A stretch of 64,000 bases of DNA from Candidatus Sericytochromatia bacterium S15B-MN24 CBMW_12 (GTDB lineage Bacteria > Cyanobacteriota > Sericytochromatia > S15B-MN24 > UBA4093). Below, in pieces: positions 34,329 through 43,832 of the stretch. The notes beneath the pieces are model-generated. The model was not told where the DNA came from, ran no database searches, and saw only the letters and a program-made list of their open reading frames with translations. How positions within the stretch are numbered: the first letter of the stretch is position 1; each line of letters begins with the position of its first letter. Made by a program: the position numbers and the translations under genes. Where the stretch lies: assembly GCA_002083825.1 (NCBI GenBank), contig DAZV01000049.1, positions 19,757 through 83,756 on the forward strand, in the 5' to 3' direction.

Positions 34329-36212
34329 CTACCCCTGAGCTTGGCGATGTTCTCGCGAAGGCTGGACGCGACTGCGGCGGCCGGCCGCATCGCGCGAATT
34401 CCCGCTAAGAAGGCGCGCGAACTTCGCGACCGGCAAAGGCCGGCTGAACAAGTAGCCTTGCGCGTAATCGCAGCCATGCTCATCGAGGAAGTTCCGCTGC
34501 TCCTCGGTTTCAACCCCTTCGGCGATGACCTTCAGATTCAGCCGGTGCGCGAGCGCAATGATGGCGCTGACAATAGCCTGATCCTCCCGGGAGGTGGCTA
34601 TCCCCTGCACAAAGGACTGATCGATCTTGAGGATGCTCAGCGGAAAGCGCTTGAGATAGCCAAGAGACGAATAGCCCGTCCCGAAGTCGTCGATGGCGAA
34701 TTTTATCCCCATGGCGCTCAAGGCGTTCAGGGTGCCAATGGTGGACTCCACATTCTCCATCAGGATGCCCTCGGTCAACTCGAGCTCCAGGTACTGGGGC
34801 TCGAATCCTGTCTGCAGCAGGATCTCGGCGACCGACTCGACCAGGCCCGCCCGTTTGAAGTGGTTTCCGGAAAGGTTGACCGCGATTCGAATCGGTGCGA
34901 GTCCCATTCCCTGCCAGCAATGCCCCTCGTCGCAAGCCTGCCTGAGTATATGCTCGGTCATGGGAATGATCAGGCCCGTCTCTTCGGCCAGCGGGATGAA
35001 CTTGCCCGGTGGAACCAGGCCGAGCTCGGGGTGCTGCCATCGCACCAGCACCTCCGCGCCGATGATCCGACCGCTCTTCAGGCAGATCTGAGGCTGGTAA
35101 TGCAGGACCAACTCGTCGCTCTCCATGGCGCGGCGCAGATGGTGCTCGAGAATGAGGCGCTCCGAGGTGGCGGCCTGCATGGAGGACTGATAGAACTGGA
35201 AGCAATTCTGGCTCTTCTTCGCCTGCACCAAGGCGCTGTTCGCATGCTTCATGAGGGTCGAGGAATCCTCGCCGTCGGCGGGAAAGTGGCTGATGCCGAT
35301 GCTCGCCGTCACGTAGACCTCGTGGCCGTCCAGGGTGAAGGGTCGTGCCAAGGTATTCAGGATGGCGTGGGCCGTACACGCGATCTCTTCCGGCTCCCCC
35401 GCTTCGGGCAGCAGGATGGTGAACTCGTCACCGCCGAGCCTCGCGAGACCCTCGTACTGCCGGCTAAACGCCAGGAGTCGTTCAGCCACGCCTCGAAGCA
35501 AGCGATCTCCCTGGTCGTAACCCAGGGTCTCGTTGATGACCTTGAACCGGTCCAGGTCAAGGAAGAAGATGGCCCCAGCCTTGCCGGAACGCCTGGATTC
35601 AGAGATGGCATCGTTCAGGCGATCCGAGAAACTGCGGCGGTTCGGCAGGTAAGTCAAGGCATCGGAGGTGAGGGCCTGTTTGACGAGGTTGAACTCCAAG
35701 CGCTTTCGCACGAGCACCTTGCCAAGCAGGCTCACCGCCCGTTCAAGGGTTTCGAGCAAAGCGGGGGCAACCCCGCCGGGATCGGTCGAAAAGAACTCAA
35801 CGACCCCCACAATCTCCGCGCCAGCCCGAACGGGTATCGCCACCGCTGACTGGAGGCCGACTTGCAAAGCATGCTGCGCCCGGACGAACTTGGGCGCTTT
35901 TCCGAGATCCGGTAGACTCGTCGCGACCCCCGTCGCGAAGACCTCCCCGACGACTCCTCGCCCCGCGGGAAATTCGAGGGCCTCGGAGTGCTCCTGGAAG
36001 GAGCGAAATCGAAGCGGGTCCGTCAGGTACCAGAGCGAGCCGGAGGTCAAAACGTCCTGCCGCTTGAGGGGAAGGTAAGCGTGTCCTACCGACCAGTCCA
36101 ACAAGCCGCAGATCCGGGCGAGGCATCTCAGCAAACTCGCCTGGGGGCTGGCGGCCTCGCAGGCTGCCAGCGCAATGCAGCGGTAGAGTTCGATCTCGAA
36201 GTCTTCGTTCAT
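34329..36212 (-). CDS. GAF-GGDEF-EAL cyclic-di-GMP enzyme
   Basis: 627 residues. An N-terminal GAF-like sensor domain (about 20-170) is followed by GGDEF (about 180-345) with an intact catalytic LGGDEF, and EAL (about 355-605). In the EAL domain the signature is EVL (GAEVLVRW), but the other catalytic motifs ELTEG, DDFGTGYSSLGYL and KIDQSF are present. It can in principle make and break c-di-GMP. The window also encodes a PilZ receptor and a pilus system, so these may work together. No membrane segment. ATG 36212 has a GGGGAC site. Confidence 0.92.
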   Translation of the reverse strand: MNEDFEIELYRCIALAACEAASPQASLLRCLARICGLLDWSVGHAYLPLKRQDVLTSGSLWYLTDPLRFRSFQEHSEALEFPAGRGVVGEVFATGVATSLPDLGKAPKFVRAQHALQVGLQSAVAIPVRAGAEIVGVVEFFSTDPGGVAPALLETLERAVSLLGKVLVRKRLEFNLVKQALTSDALTYLPNRRSFSDRLNDAISESRRSGKAGAIFFLDLDRFKVINETLGYDQGDRLLRGVAERLLAFSRQYEGLARLGGDEFTILLPEAGEPEEIACTAHAILNTLARPFTLDGHEVYVTASIGISHFPADGEDSSTLMKHANSALVQAKKSQNCFQFYQSSMQAATSERLILEHHLRRAMESDELVLHYQPQICLKSGRIIGAEVLVRWQHPELGLVPPGKFIPLAEETGLIIPMTEHILRQACDEGHCWQGMGLAPIRIAVNLSGNHFKRAGLVESVAEILLQTGFEPQYLELELTEGILMENVESTIGTLNALSAMGIKFAIDDFGTGYSSLGYLKRFPLSILKIDQSFVQGIATSREDQAIVSAIIALAHRLNLKVIAEGVETEEQRNFLDEHGCDYAQGYLFSRPLPVAKFARLLSGNSRDAAGRRSRVQPSREHRQAQG

Positions 36213-36418
36213 GCTGTCCCCTTAATGCCTACCAAAAGAGACGATGGCAAGCGCCCAAGTTCAACGTCACACATCTTTACATAACGAGATGACTTGAGCA
36301 AGCATGTGTTCTGAACGGTAACAGGGGAGGGGCGCCCTCGCCGCGACCTCGCCGCATCACGGGGATGAAGCGCGCGCGGATCGGCTTGGGATGAGCCCTG
36401 ACTATTTTCGAGATCTTT

Positions 36419-36441
36419 TCGGGGGGGGTGACGTCCCCCGA
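36419..36441 (-). terminator. hairpin after the NamZ-like gene
   Basis: TCGGGGG and CCCCCGA pair around a nine-base loop, 25 bases past the stop. No U-tract on the minus strand. The rest of the gap 36213-36465 shows no gene; it should hold the promoter of the GGDEF-EAL gene. Confidence 0.4.
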
Positions 36442-36465
36442 GGATTGTTATTGTCGCCTGTCGTG

Positions 36466-37689
36466 CTACTTGTACAGCAGGTAGGGCGCCCGAGCCCCGA
36501 GGAAAGATGCGGCGTCGCGCTCCCAGGACTCGACGATCACCGAAACCGGAGCACCACTGGCGAGCGCCTGGCGTAGCCGGTCGTTTCCGGCCATCTGGTC
36601 GAAGCCCTTGGCTTCCAGCTTAAGCTTGCCGGGATGGAGCCGCTGAATTTCCTCGAGCATGACGGCGCCCGTTCGGACGGACTGGAAGGCCGCCCTGTCG
36701 GTGAGCACGATCGAGACCCCCCGCTTCTCGCCCAGGCGTGTCGCATGGAACGTCACGCCGGGCAGTTCGCGGGCATTGAGGGCCTTCGCCAGCTTCTCCC
36801 CATCGATCCAGGAGGCGCCGACCCGCTCGAAGGGGCGATCGCCCATGCGGCAGTCGACGTTGCTCGCCTCGAAGAGACAGATGCCGGGGTAAAGCGCCGC
36901 CGTCGTGGGGCTCAACATGGCGGGGCTGGGGTTGGACCAGGGAAGGCCCGTCGATTCGAACCACATGCCCCGCGTCCAGCCTGCCATGGGAACCACCGTG
37001 AGCTTGCAGCCGATCCCGAAGGCCTCGTTGAACATGCGGGCCATTTCCCCCATGGTCATGCCGTGCCGAACGGGAATCGGGTAGTAACCCACGAACGAGG
37101 AGAGCTTGGGATCGAGCCGGAAGCCCTCCACGTCGACCCCGTTGATGGGATTGGGGCGATCCAGGACGACGAAGGGCAGACCCGCCTCCTTGGCTGCTTG
37201 CATGGCGAGCGCCATGGTGGAGGCGTAGGTGTAGAAGCGGGCTCCGACGTCCGGCAGGTCGATGACCAGGACGTCGAGTCCCTTGAGCATGTCGGGCGTG
37301 GGTTTCTTGGTGGGGCCGTAGAGCGAGTGAATGGGAATCTCGCTCTCGTGCTTGCCGGAGGCGATGTCGCCCTGGCGGTCGGCCTTGAACCCATGTTCGG
37401 GAGTGAGGATGGCCGCTACCAGGAAGCGCGGATCTCCCAGAAAGCGGTCGAGGACGGTGACGCCCCCGGCCGGGGAACGCGCCCCGGCGCGCATGGGCAC
37501 GACGGCGGCGCGGTTGGTGATGAGCCCCATGCGCTTGCCTGCGAGCAGGTCGGGACGCTCGGCGAGGAGCACGTCGATACCGAGGGTCACCGGGCCCGGA
37601 GCGACCGCGACAGCGGCCGGAGCAGCAGAGCCAGGCGGAAGCGCGGGACTGGAGACGAGAAGGGCGATCGCCAGCCCGAGCCGCTTCAT
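36466..37689 (-). CDS. exo-beta-N-acetylmuramidase NamZ-like (DUF1343) secreted protein
   Basis: 407 residues with a signal peptide (residues ~1-23). Family motifs: GLITNRAAV, TPEHGF, SLYG, IDLPDVGARFYTYASTM, DRPNPI and PVRHGMTMGEMA. Characterised members release terminal MurNAc from cell-wall fragments, a recycling role; this fits the nagA and lytic transglycosylase genes in the same window. It follows the SPFH lipoprotein gene by one base and so shares its transcript. Confidence 0.9.
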   Translation of the reverse strand: MKRLGLAIALLVSSPALPPGSAAPAAVAVAPGPVTLGIDVLLAERPDLLAGKRMGLITNRAAVVPMRAGARSPAGGVTVLDRFLGDPRFLVAAILTPEHGFKADRQGDIASGKHESEIPIHSLYGPTKKPTPDMLKGLDVLVIDLPDVGARFYTYASTMALAMQAAKEAGLPFVVLDRPNPINGVDVEGFRLDPKLSSFVGYYPIPVRHGMTMGEMARMFNEAFGIGCKLTVVPMAGWTRGMWFESTGLPWSNPSPAMLSPTTAALYPGICLFEASNVDCRMGDRPFERVGASWIDGEKLAKALNARELPGVTFHATRLGEKRGVSIVLTDRAAFQSVRTGAVMLEEIQRLHPGKLKLEAKGFDQMAGNDRLRQALASGAPVSVIVESWERDAASFLGARAPYLLYK

Positions 37690-37690
37690 G

Positions 37691-38599
37691 CTAGGGCTTC
37701 TTCGCGGGACGGCGATCCGGCCGCGGGCCGTCCATCAGGCTGCGAGCGTCGAGAAAGGCGCTCTCCGGCACGATCATGAGGTTGGGAGACTCCTTGATGG
37801 CGTCGGTCTTCATCTTGACGATCTCGATCTGGGTGTACTGATCGGGGGAGATGCCCAGGGCCGTTCGTGCCTTGGCGCGTCCCTGCGCCTCGATCAAGGC
37901 CGCGTCCGCCCGGCCCTGGGACTCGATCCGGAGCCGCTCGGACTCCATGCGGGAGCGCTCGAGCGCTTGCTTGGCGGAGAGGGTTTCCTGCTCGATCTGG
38001 GCCTTGGTCTCGACGGACCGCTTGATGGCCTCCGGCAAGTTGATGTCCGAGATGGCCACGGTCTCGACGATCACGAAGTCGTCGCCGATCCCGTCGATGT
38101 CGACGATGTCGGTCTTGAGGCCTTTCTGGAGAACCTGCTTCATCAGGGAGGCCACGCGGGCGCCGCGCGACTGGTAGACCTCGATCACGCCGGATTGGCT
38201 GAAGGCGTAGCCGGCGGCCTGCTGGATCACGGGCTCCCAGCGGGAAGCGGCCAGGCCGTTTGAGCCGTCGAAAGGCTTCTTGTAGCGCTCGTAGAGCTTC
38301 ACGACGTTGTCGTTGGAGGTCGAGAACTCGGGCTTGTACTGAACCCGCACGTCCACCGTGATCTCCTGGCCTTCCCGGGTGTTGACCCGGAAGTTGTCGA
38401 GGTTGATGGTGCCGACCACGGTCGGGAACTCGAAGACCCGCGAGCCGATTCCGACCAGATGGAAACCGGCGCCCAGGGGCTTACCGGTGATGGAACCGGT
38501 GTAGGCGTTGGTCTTGACGCCGACGGCGCCGGGTTCGATGGTCGCGCAGCCGGTCAGCGAGAGGGCCAAGAGTGCGAGAAGAGCGGGAGTACGTTTCAA
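37691..38599 (-). CDS. SPFH/prohibitin-domain lipoprotein
   Basis: 302 residues. Lipobox LSLTGC (Cys at ~18), then an SPFH (band 7) domain (residues ~20-200: ITVDVRVQYK, INLPEAIKRSVETK) and a coiled coil rich in Glu/Gln/Arg (QETLSAKQALERSRMESERLRIE). Such proteins form membrane-associated oligomeric cages that control proteases or membrane domains. Anchoring by lipid instead of a membrane helix is less common. The start is TTG 38599 with a strong AAAGGAGG site. Confidence 0.88.
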   Translation of the reverse strand: MKRTPALLALLALSLTGCATIEPGAVGVKTNAYTGSITGKPLGAGFHLVGIGSRVFEFPTVVGTINLDNFRVNTREGQEITVDVRVQYKPEFSTSNDNVVKLYERYKKPFDGSNGLAASRWEPVIQQAAGYAFSQSGVIEVYQSRGARVASLMKQVLQKGLKTDIVDIDGIGDDFVIVETVAISDINLPEAIKRSVETKAQIEQETLSAKQALERSRMESERLRIESQGRADAALIEAQGRAKARTALGISPDQYTQIEIVKMKTDAIKESPNLMIVPESAFLDARSLMDGPRPDRRPAKKP

Positions 38600-38722
38600 G
38601 TCGAGTTCCTCCTTTGCGGGCCGCTAGCGCCATGACGGGGCTGGGGATGGCGGAGACGCGGCTCCGGAACTTATACCCAGGCGCGAGGCGCCCTACCGGA
38701 AGCGGCATGATAGGATCGTCTC

Positions 38723-39748
38723 ATGGAACTCTTCGAACGTAGCCGATCCGTCCCCTCGCTGGCCATCGTGGGGACGGCCAAGAATGTCGGCAAGACCACG
38801 ACCATGAACTGGCTCATCGCGCGCTTCGAGGCGCAAGGGATTCGGCTTGGCTTGACCTCGGTGGGACGCGACGGGGAAGACCTCGACATGGTCACCGATC
38901 GCCCCAAGCCCCGGATCACGCCGCCGCCGGGCAGTCTGGTGGCGACCGCGCACCTGTCCGCCAAGCGCTCCACGGCTCGCCTCAAGGAAGTTCGCTCGAC
39001 ACCTTTCCGGACGGCTATCGGGCCGGTTTCGATCTACGAGGTGCTCTCGCTCGGGACCGTCGAGGTGGCGGGGCCGGTATCGGCGAGCGATACCCGTCGG
39101 CTGGTCGCGATGCTGAGGGAGCTCGGCGCCAAACAGGTGATCGTGGACGGAGCGATCGATCGACGCGCCTCGGCCTCGTCGGACGTGGCGCAAGGGGTGA
39201 TCCTCGCGACGGGTCTGGCGCTTTCGGCGGATCCCGCGGAGGTGGTGGAGCGAACCGCGGCGCACGTGCACTGGCTGAGCCTTCCGACGGCGCGGTTCGC
39301 GGTTCCGGAACAGGCCGGCGCGCTCCTGTCGGGGGGCAGATTCCAGGCGTGGCCGGGAAGGAGTCTCCTCGCGCTCGGGGATGAGCTGGCGTGCTGGCTC
39401 CCCGATGACACCGAGGCCTTGGTCTTGCCCGGCGCCTTCACCGAGGCCATGGCCTCGGGCTTGCTGAAGCGAAGCGCCTCGCGCTCGGTCGGCGAGATGG
39501 CGATCGTGGTTCCGGACGGGACGCATGTCCTGATGGAGCCCGCGGTCTTCGAGCGGCTCGAGGCGGCGGGGATGAAAGTCTCCGTGTTGCGGCCGATAGC
39601 CCTCATCGCCGTGACGTTGAATCCCACCAGTCCGCTGGGAGCGTCGACCGATCCGGCACTTTTCCTCGCGCGGATGCGCGCCAGGCTCGGCGATGTGCCG
39701 GTTTACGATCTCGTGCTGGAGCAGGAATGCCTCAAAGCGGACTCATGA
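38723..39748 (+). CDS. P-loop protein, possible lysine 5,6-aminomutase reactivase subunit KamB
   Basis: 341 residues. A Walker A-like loop GTAKNVGKTT (residues 17-26) opens the protein and the rest has no known catalytic motif. The loop pattern G-x-x-KN-x-GKTT(T)-x-N is, from memory, what the KamB subunit of the B12 aminomutase reactivase carries in lysine fermenters; its usual partner KamC (MutS-like) is not in this window. The kamDE genes lie 6 kb downstream, which makes the assignment reasonable but unproven. AGGA sits seven bases before the ATG, and TAGGAT at 38711 may be the -10, giving a very short leader. Confidence 0.55.
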   Translation: MELFERSRSVPSLAIVGTAKNVGKTTTMNWLIARFEAQGIRLGLTSVGRDGEDLDMVTDRPKPRITPPPGSLVATAHLSAKRSTARLKEVRSTPFRTAIGPVSIYEVLSLGTVEVAGPVSASDTRRLVAMLRELGAKQVIVDGAIDRRASASSDVAQGVILATGLALSADPAEVVERTAAHVHWLSLPTARFAVPEQAGALLSGGRFQAWPGRSLLALGDELACWLPDDTEALVLPGAFTEAMASGLLKRSASRSVGEMAIVVPDGTHVLMEPAVFERLEAAGMKVSVLRPIALIAVTLNPTSPLGASTDPALFLARMRARLGDVPVYDLVLEQECLKADS

Positions 39749-40201
39749 GGGGCCGATGGAGGTTCCCGGGGCGAGGAGGCCCAATCGCAGGAGCGCGCCG
39801 TCGACGGCGACGATCAGCTGCTGACGGCGGAAAGGCTTGACGATGTAGGCGTCGGCTCCGAGTCGAAGGGCTTTTTCCTGGTCTTCCTGCCGAGCGTGGG
39901 CCGAGATGCAGATCACGGGGAGGTTTCGGGTGGCGGGATTTCCCCGGAGTCGCACGAGGACGTCGAAGCCATCCATCTGGGCCATGTGAAGGTCGAGCAG
40001 GACCACGTCGACGGCGAGGGTCGCCGCGTCGGGAACCGCCGCCAGAACTTGCAGGGCCTCGAGCCCGTTACTCGCTTCGATGACGCGATGTCCCAGGTGA
40101 ACGAGCATGGTGAGCAGAAGTTGTCGATTGACCGGTTCGTCTTCGACGACGAGAAAATTGAAAATCAGCAGGGTCTCCTGACTAGCGGTCTGAGCAGGCA
40201 A
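39743..40201 (-). CDS. single-domain response regulator
   Basis: 152 residues, receiver domain only. The acidic pair is in VVEDE, the phosphorylation site is D70 in VVLLDLHM, and the conserved Lys is in YIVKPF. It lacks an output domain, like CheY or Spo0F, and probably acts by protein contacts within a phosphorelay. The start appears to be TTG 40201; no in-frame ATG precedes the receiver. Its end overlaps the convergent KamB-like gene by six bases. Confidence 0.85.
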   Translation of the reverse strand: MPAQTASQETLLIFNFLVVEDEPVNRQLLLTMLVHLGHRVIEASNGLEALQVLAAVPDAATLAVDVVLLDLHMAQMDGFDVLVRLRGNPATRNLPVICISAHARQEDQEKALRLGADAYIVKPFRRQQLIVAVDGALLRLGLLAPGTSIGPS

Positions 40202-40295
40202 TTTTTCATCTCGATCGATATCATACCGTCTCAGGTCGTCTCATTCAATCAGAAATGATCGCCGAAGCGACGCGAGGGCGCTAACAAACAGCTCA

Positions 40296-40325
40296 TTGAC
40301 ACCCTAAAACCCGCACGGCTATTAT
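40296..40325 (+). promoter_or_regulatory. strong promoter of the HTH gene
   Basis: TTGACA (40296-40301), 18-base spacer, TATTAT (40320-40325), about 24 bases before ATG 40349. Confidence 0.7.
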
Positions 40326-40348
40326 TGCCTGCGTGGAGGCTCGCTTGC

Positions 40349-40537
40349 ATGCTGAAGAACTTGCTGACGTTGAAGGATGTGATGACCCGGCTCCAATTGA
40401 GCCGGGCCACGATTTATCGGCTCATCGAGCAGGGAGAGCTTCATCCTTTCAAAATTGGCCATTCGCTGCGCTTCGAGGAGCAGGATCTCACCACCCTCAT
40501 CGCCCGCATGAAGGAATCGACGCCACCATCCCACTGA
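40349..40537 (+). CDS. small helix-turn-helix protein (excisionase / MerR-like)
   Basis: 62 residues, essentially one winged HTH: LLTLKDVMTRLQLSRATIYRLIEQGELHPFKIGHSLRFEEQDL. This is the excisionase/AlpA-type DNA-binding domain often found with phage, plasmids and defence genes. GGAGG lies ten bases upstream of ATG 40349. It ends 17 bases from the convergent restriction gene and may regulate it or be a remnant of a mobile element; neither is shown. Confidence 0.8.
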   Translation: MLKNLLTLKDVMTRLQLSRATIYRLIEQGELHPFKIGHSLRFEEQDLTTLIARMKESTPPSH

Positions 40538-40554
40538 TTACCTTGTCGTTTTTT

Positions 40555-43500
40555 CTAGGCCGACAGGCGCAAGAACGCCTGCAAATACTTGCCGGGAATC
40601 GGAGTCTGTAGCCGCCACGTCACGCTGATGGGGCGGCTTCCCGCATGATCGACATAGCTCGCGGGACCCAGGTAGGTAAAGACGTCCTGGATAGTTTCCC
40701 TCACGAAGAGGTGAAACTGGCAGCCATTCGCTGCCTGCTCAATGTAGCGTCGACCGGTAGGACTCGTCGGGGTGACGTTGCCCTGAGTCTGCCAATGAAA
40801 GAGCTCCGAACTGATGGCATAGTCTTCGTAACTCGTCGTCGGCGAAAAGCGCTTACCCGACTTGTCGAGCGTCACGAAAAGCAACTCGGCGTTCTCGGCG
40901 GAGAGCCGCGCGACGCCCTCGCGCGAGGTAGGCTTGGAGGTTTCGTTCCACATGCCGGTGGCCGTAAGGATTTCCCGACGGGAATAACGGCGATGCAGAG
41001 CCAAGGGCCAATTGGGGTTTGGCAAGCGAGCTTGTCGCGCGATGGCGATCGCCTCCTCCTGGTACGCGAAGAGCTCGCGAAGTTCGTCCCGAGTGTAGGG
41101 ATTGCGCCGCAACAACTCCGCAAAACTCTCGGGCGTGTGGCGATCGCCCGACGCATGGAAAAACTGGTACGCCAACATCATGAGGCGTCTTCGGGCCATC
41201 GGCTCGGTCGGCACGGGGAGGCTGGCTTCCTGTAGCCACGCGCCGTAGAAGGCGAGCCTGTCCGGATCATCCATGTGAAGAAGCTGTTTCATCTTGCCCT
41301 GAAGCAACGACGCCTCGGGACCTGCCGGCGGTACGCTGAAGCCCGCTTTGCGCCTCAATGAGCCCCACGAGTGGCGCTCCGTATAAACTTCGGACAAGTC
41401 CCGGCCGGTCGCTGAAAGGAAAGCACGGAGGGAAACGGCTGCGTCGCTTCCGGCACTCAGCAGCTTCAACTCCTCAGCCAACTTGGTTTCGCCTCCGCGA
41501 AGCTGACGGCGGAGATGACTCAAGATCTGCTCGCGAACCACCCGATCGAGCGACAAGTGGCAGCCGGCGGGGAGAGTCGGGAAGCCCTGCTCGGCAGCAT
41601 CGGCAAGGTCGCCGCGAGATATACCCGTCAGGGCGGTGAGCACCGGATCGAAACGAAAATCCTCGCGATGCTGCCCGATGAAATCGAGAACCACGCAGGA
41701 GGATTTCTTGTCATTCAGCCGCAAACCGCGGCCGAGTTGTTGTAGGAAGAGCGCTGCACTGGAGGTCGGGCGCAGAAGGATTAGCGTATCGACATACGGC
41801 ATATCGATACCCTCGTTGTAGAGGTCGCATGTGAAGATCGCGTTGAGCTGGCGCGTTCGGAGCCGATGAGGAGCTTGGCTTCGCTCTTCAGGCGAGCTAT
41901 CCCCATGAAGCGCCACGGCAGGGATGCCCGCTTCCGTGAACTTACGCGCCATGAACATGGCATGGTCCACGCTGACGCAGAACCCCAGGGCGCGCATTTC
42001 GAGAGGATCGCCGATCCGGCGAAGGGTTTGCTCGATGACGAGCTCGGCGCGACGATCATTGCTGGAATAGATGGACGATAGCGCGTCGATGGAGTACGCC
42101 CCTCGGCTCCACCGCACTTCCCGTAGATCGGTATTGTCCGCGATGCCGTAGTACTCGAACGGCACCAAGAGCTGCCTCTCGAGCGCCTGCCAAAGACGAA
42201 TCTCAGCCGCAATCCGCTCGTCAAAATCAGGCAGAAGGGATTTGCCGTCGGCGCGTTCGGGAGTCGCCGTGAGTCCCAGCAGTATTTTGGGTCGCAACTC
42301 GGTGATCATGGCGCGATAGGACGCTGCTGGGACGTGATGGCACTCGTCGAGCACCACGTACTCCCAGTGGTTCGGCCCCAAGCGATCGATGAGGTTCCGG
42401 CTGTTGAAGCTCTGCACGCTGGCAAAAAGATGGTCGTGAACCTCGGGGTCTTGCCCCCCCGCCAAGATCGAACCAAAAGCCCCGTCCCTCAAGACGTTTC
42501 GAAACGTCGCCAGCGCTTGATGCAGGATTTCTTCCCGGTGAGCGAGAAACAAGAGGCGCGGTCGCAAACCGTCCTCCGCGATTTGACGCAGGTAATCAAA
42601 CGCCGCAATCACGGTCTTCCCGGTTCCCGTCGCCGCGATTACCAAGTTGCGGTGGTGACCGTGCAGTTCTCTTTCGGCCGCGAGCCGATCCAGGATTTCC
42701 GCTTGGTAGGCATAGGGACGAAGCGTGAAGAAGATCGGGAGGAAGGCCCCGGAGCGCGCCGCCCGATTGCCCCCACGTTCGTCCGCGATCGCATCGATGA
42801 GCCGTTGTCGCTGATCGGGATCATGGGGATCGTAGCCCTCGAACTCTCCGTCATTCCAGAGCGTTTCGAAGGTCCCTCGGAACTTCTGAATGACGGACGG
42901 GAGGTCATGCGCCGTAGCTTTCATCATCCACTCGTTGCCATGAAAAAGGGCGGCCGCGGAAAGGTTCGCCGACCCGATGTAAGCCGTATCGAGGCCCGAC
43001 TGCCGTGAAAAGAGCCACGCCTTGGCATGAAGGCGGGTCCGACGCGTATCGTAGGAGATGCGCACTTCCACCTGGGGGAGTCGAGCTAAGGCCTCTACCG
43101 CCTTGGCTTCCGTCGCTCCCATGTAAGTCGTGGTCAGTAGGCGAAACTTCCGGCCGGCTTGAGCATGGGCCTCCAGTTCGGGCCGCAAAGCGCGAACTCC
43201 CGTGAACGTCACGAAGCTAATGAGCGCATCAATCGTGTCCGCGGTAGCAATTTCCTTTCCCAACTCATGGCCAATCGTGGGCTCGCCATGAGCGCGGGTC
43301 AGCACCGTGCTCATCGAAAAAGGGAGTTCCGTCCGAGGGGGCGGAGTACCGTGGTGCTTTGCCAGCAACAGACGAAGGGGATTCTCGACGTCCTCGGTTT
43401 CAGCCGGCCCGCCTGGAATCAACCGACGGAGTTCGGCCAAAAGGTGATTAACCACCCGAACTTGCTGTTCTTGCACATGATCGCCCCGGATACCGCGCAT

Positions 43501-43659
43501 CGCCGAGGCCACTTCCACAGCGAAGTACCTCGCCAACCATTCATGGCCCTCTGCGGGGTCGATCGGCGCGATTTGGCTCTGCCGCTGCGTGTCGAGGCGA
43601 AGGGAGTCGGCCATGGCGCGGGTGATGAGGTGTTCGTAGAGATCAAAGGCGTGGGGCAT
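40555..43659 (-). CDS. SauUSI-like type IV restriction enzyme (PLD nuclease, SF2 helicase, DUF3427)
   Basis: 1034 residues in three parts. The N-terminal PLD-type nuclease domain has HAKAWLF followed by GSANLS. The SF2 helicase has Walker A ATGTGKT, DEAH-type box DECHH, motif III LTATP, and motif VI QQLGRGLRL. The C-terminal ~300 residues match the DUF3427 plan (NAELLFVTLDKSGKRFSPTTSYEDYAIS). S. aureus SauUSI, with the same order, cuts DNA carrying 5-methylcytosine. So this is probably an invader-DNA defence enzyme. ATG 43659 fits the usual N-terminus (PHAFDLYEHLI) and lies just after a consensus promoter, suggesting a leaderless message. By eye it is less GC-rich than its neighbours. Confidence 0.85.
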   Translation of the reverse strand: MPHAFDLYEHLITRAMADSLRLDTQRQSQIAPIDPAEGHEWLARYFAVEVASAMRGIRGDHVQEQQVRVVNHLLAELRRLIPGGPAETEDVENPLRLLLAKHHGTPPPRTELPFSMSTVLTRAHGEPTIGHELGKEIATADTIDALISFVTFTGVRALRPELEAHAQAGRKFRLLTTTYMGATEAKAVEALARLPQVEVRISYDTRRTRLHAKAWLFSRQSGLDTAYIGSANLSAAALFHGNEWMMKATAHDLPSVIQKFRGTFETLWNDGEFEGYDPHDPDQRQRLIDAIADERGGNRAARSGAFLPIFFTLRPYAYQAEILDRLAAERELHGHHRNLVIAATGTGKTVIAAFDYLRQIAEDGLRPRLLFLAHREEILHQALATFRNVLRDGAFGSILAGGQDPEVHDHLFASVQSFNSRNLIDRLGPNHWEYVVLDECHHVPAASYRAMITELRPKILLGLTATPERADGKSLLPDFDERIAAEIRLWQALERQLLVPFEYYGIADNTDLREVRWSRGAYSIDALSSIYSSNDRRAELVIEQTLRRIGDPLEMRALGFCVSVDHAMFMARKFTEAGIPAVALHGDSSPEERSQAPHRLRTRQLNAIFTCDLYNEGIDMPYVDTLILLRPTSSAALFLQQLGRGLRLNDKKSSCVVLDFIGQHREDFRFDPVLTALTGISRGDLADAAEQGFPTLPAGCHLSLDRVVREQILSHLRRQLRGGETKLAEELKLLSAGSDAAVSLRAFLSATGRDLSEVYTERHSWGSLRRKAGFSVPPAGPEASLLQGKMKQLLHMDDPDRLAFYGAWLQEASLPVPTEPMARRRLMMLAYQFFHASGDRHTPESFAELLRRNPYTRDELRELFAYQEEAIAIARQARLPNPNWPLALHRRYSRREILTATGMWNETSKPTSREGVARLSAENAELLFVTLDKSGKRFSPTTSYEDYAISSELFHWQTQGNVTPTSPTGRRYIEQAANGCQFHLFVRETIQDVFTYLGPASYVDHAGSRPISVTWRLQTPIPGKYLQAFLRLSA

Positions 43660-43665
43660 AGGTGA

Positions 43666-43694
43666 ACAGTAAAGCGAGGGTTGAATGATGTCAA
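43666..43694 (-). promoter_or_regulatory. promoter of the restriction gene, probably leaderless
   Basis: TTGACA (43694-43689), 17-base spacer, TACTGT (43671-43666); ATG 43659 lies about seven bases beyond and no ribosome site is seen. Confidence 0.6.
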
Positions 43695-43804
43695 GAAAGG
43701 ACGGCGCGAAGTCGCCGCGCTTTCCAGCCTCATAAGCAGCATCCCGTCGATCGAGACTACCGTGGCGCTTCTCGAGTGCCATTGGGCGTGGGTTCATTCG
43801 GTCG

Positions 43805-43832
43805 TTGACAATTCCGGCTGATTGAATATACA
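43805..43832 (+). promoter_or_regulatory. promoter of the toxin-antitoxin pair
   Basis: TTGACA (43805-43810), 16-base spacer, TATACA (43827-43832), 26 bases before the brnT start. Confidence 0.6.
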
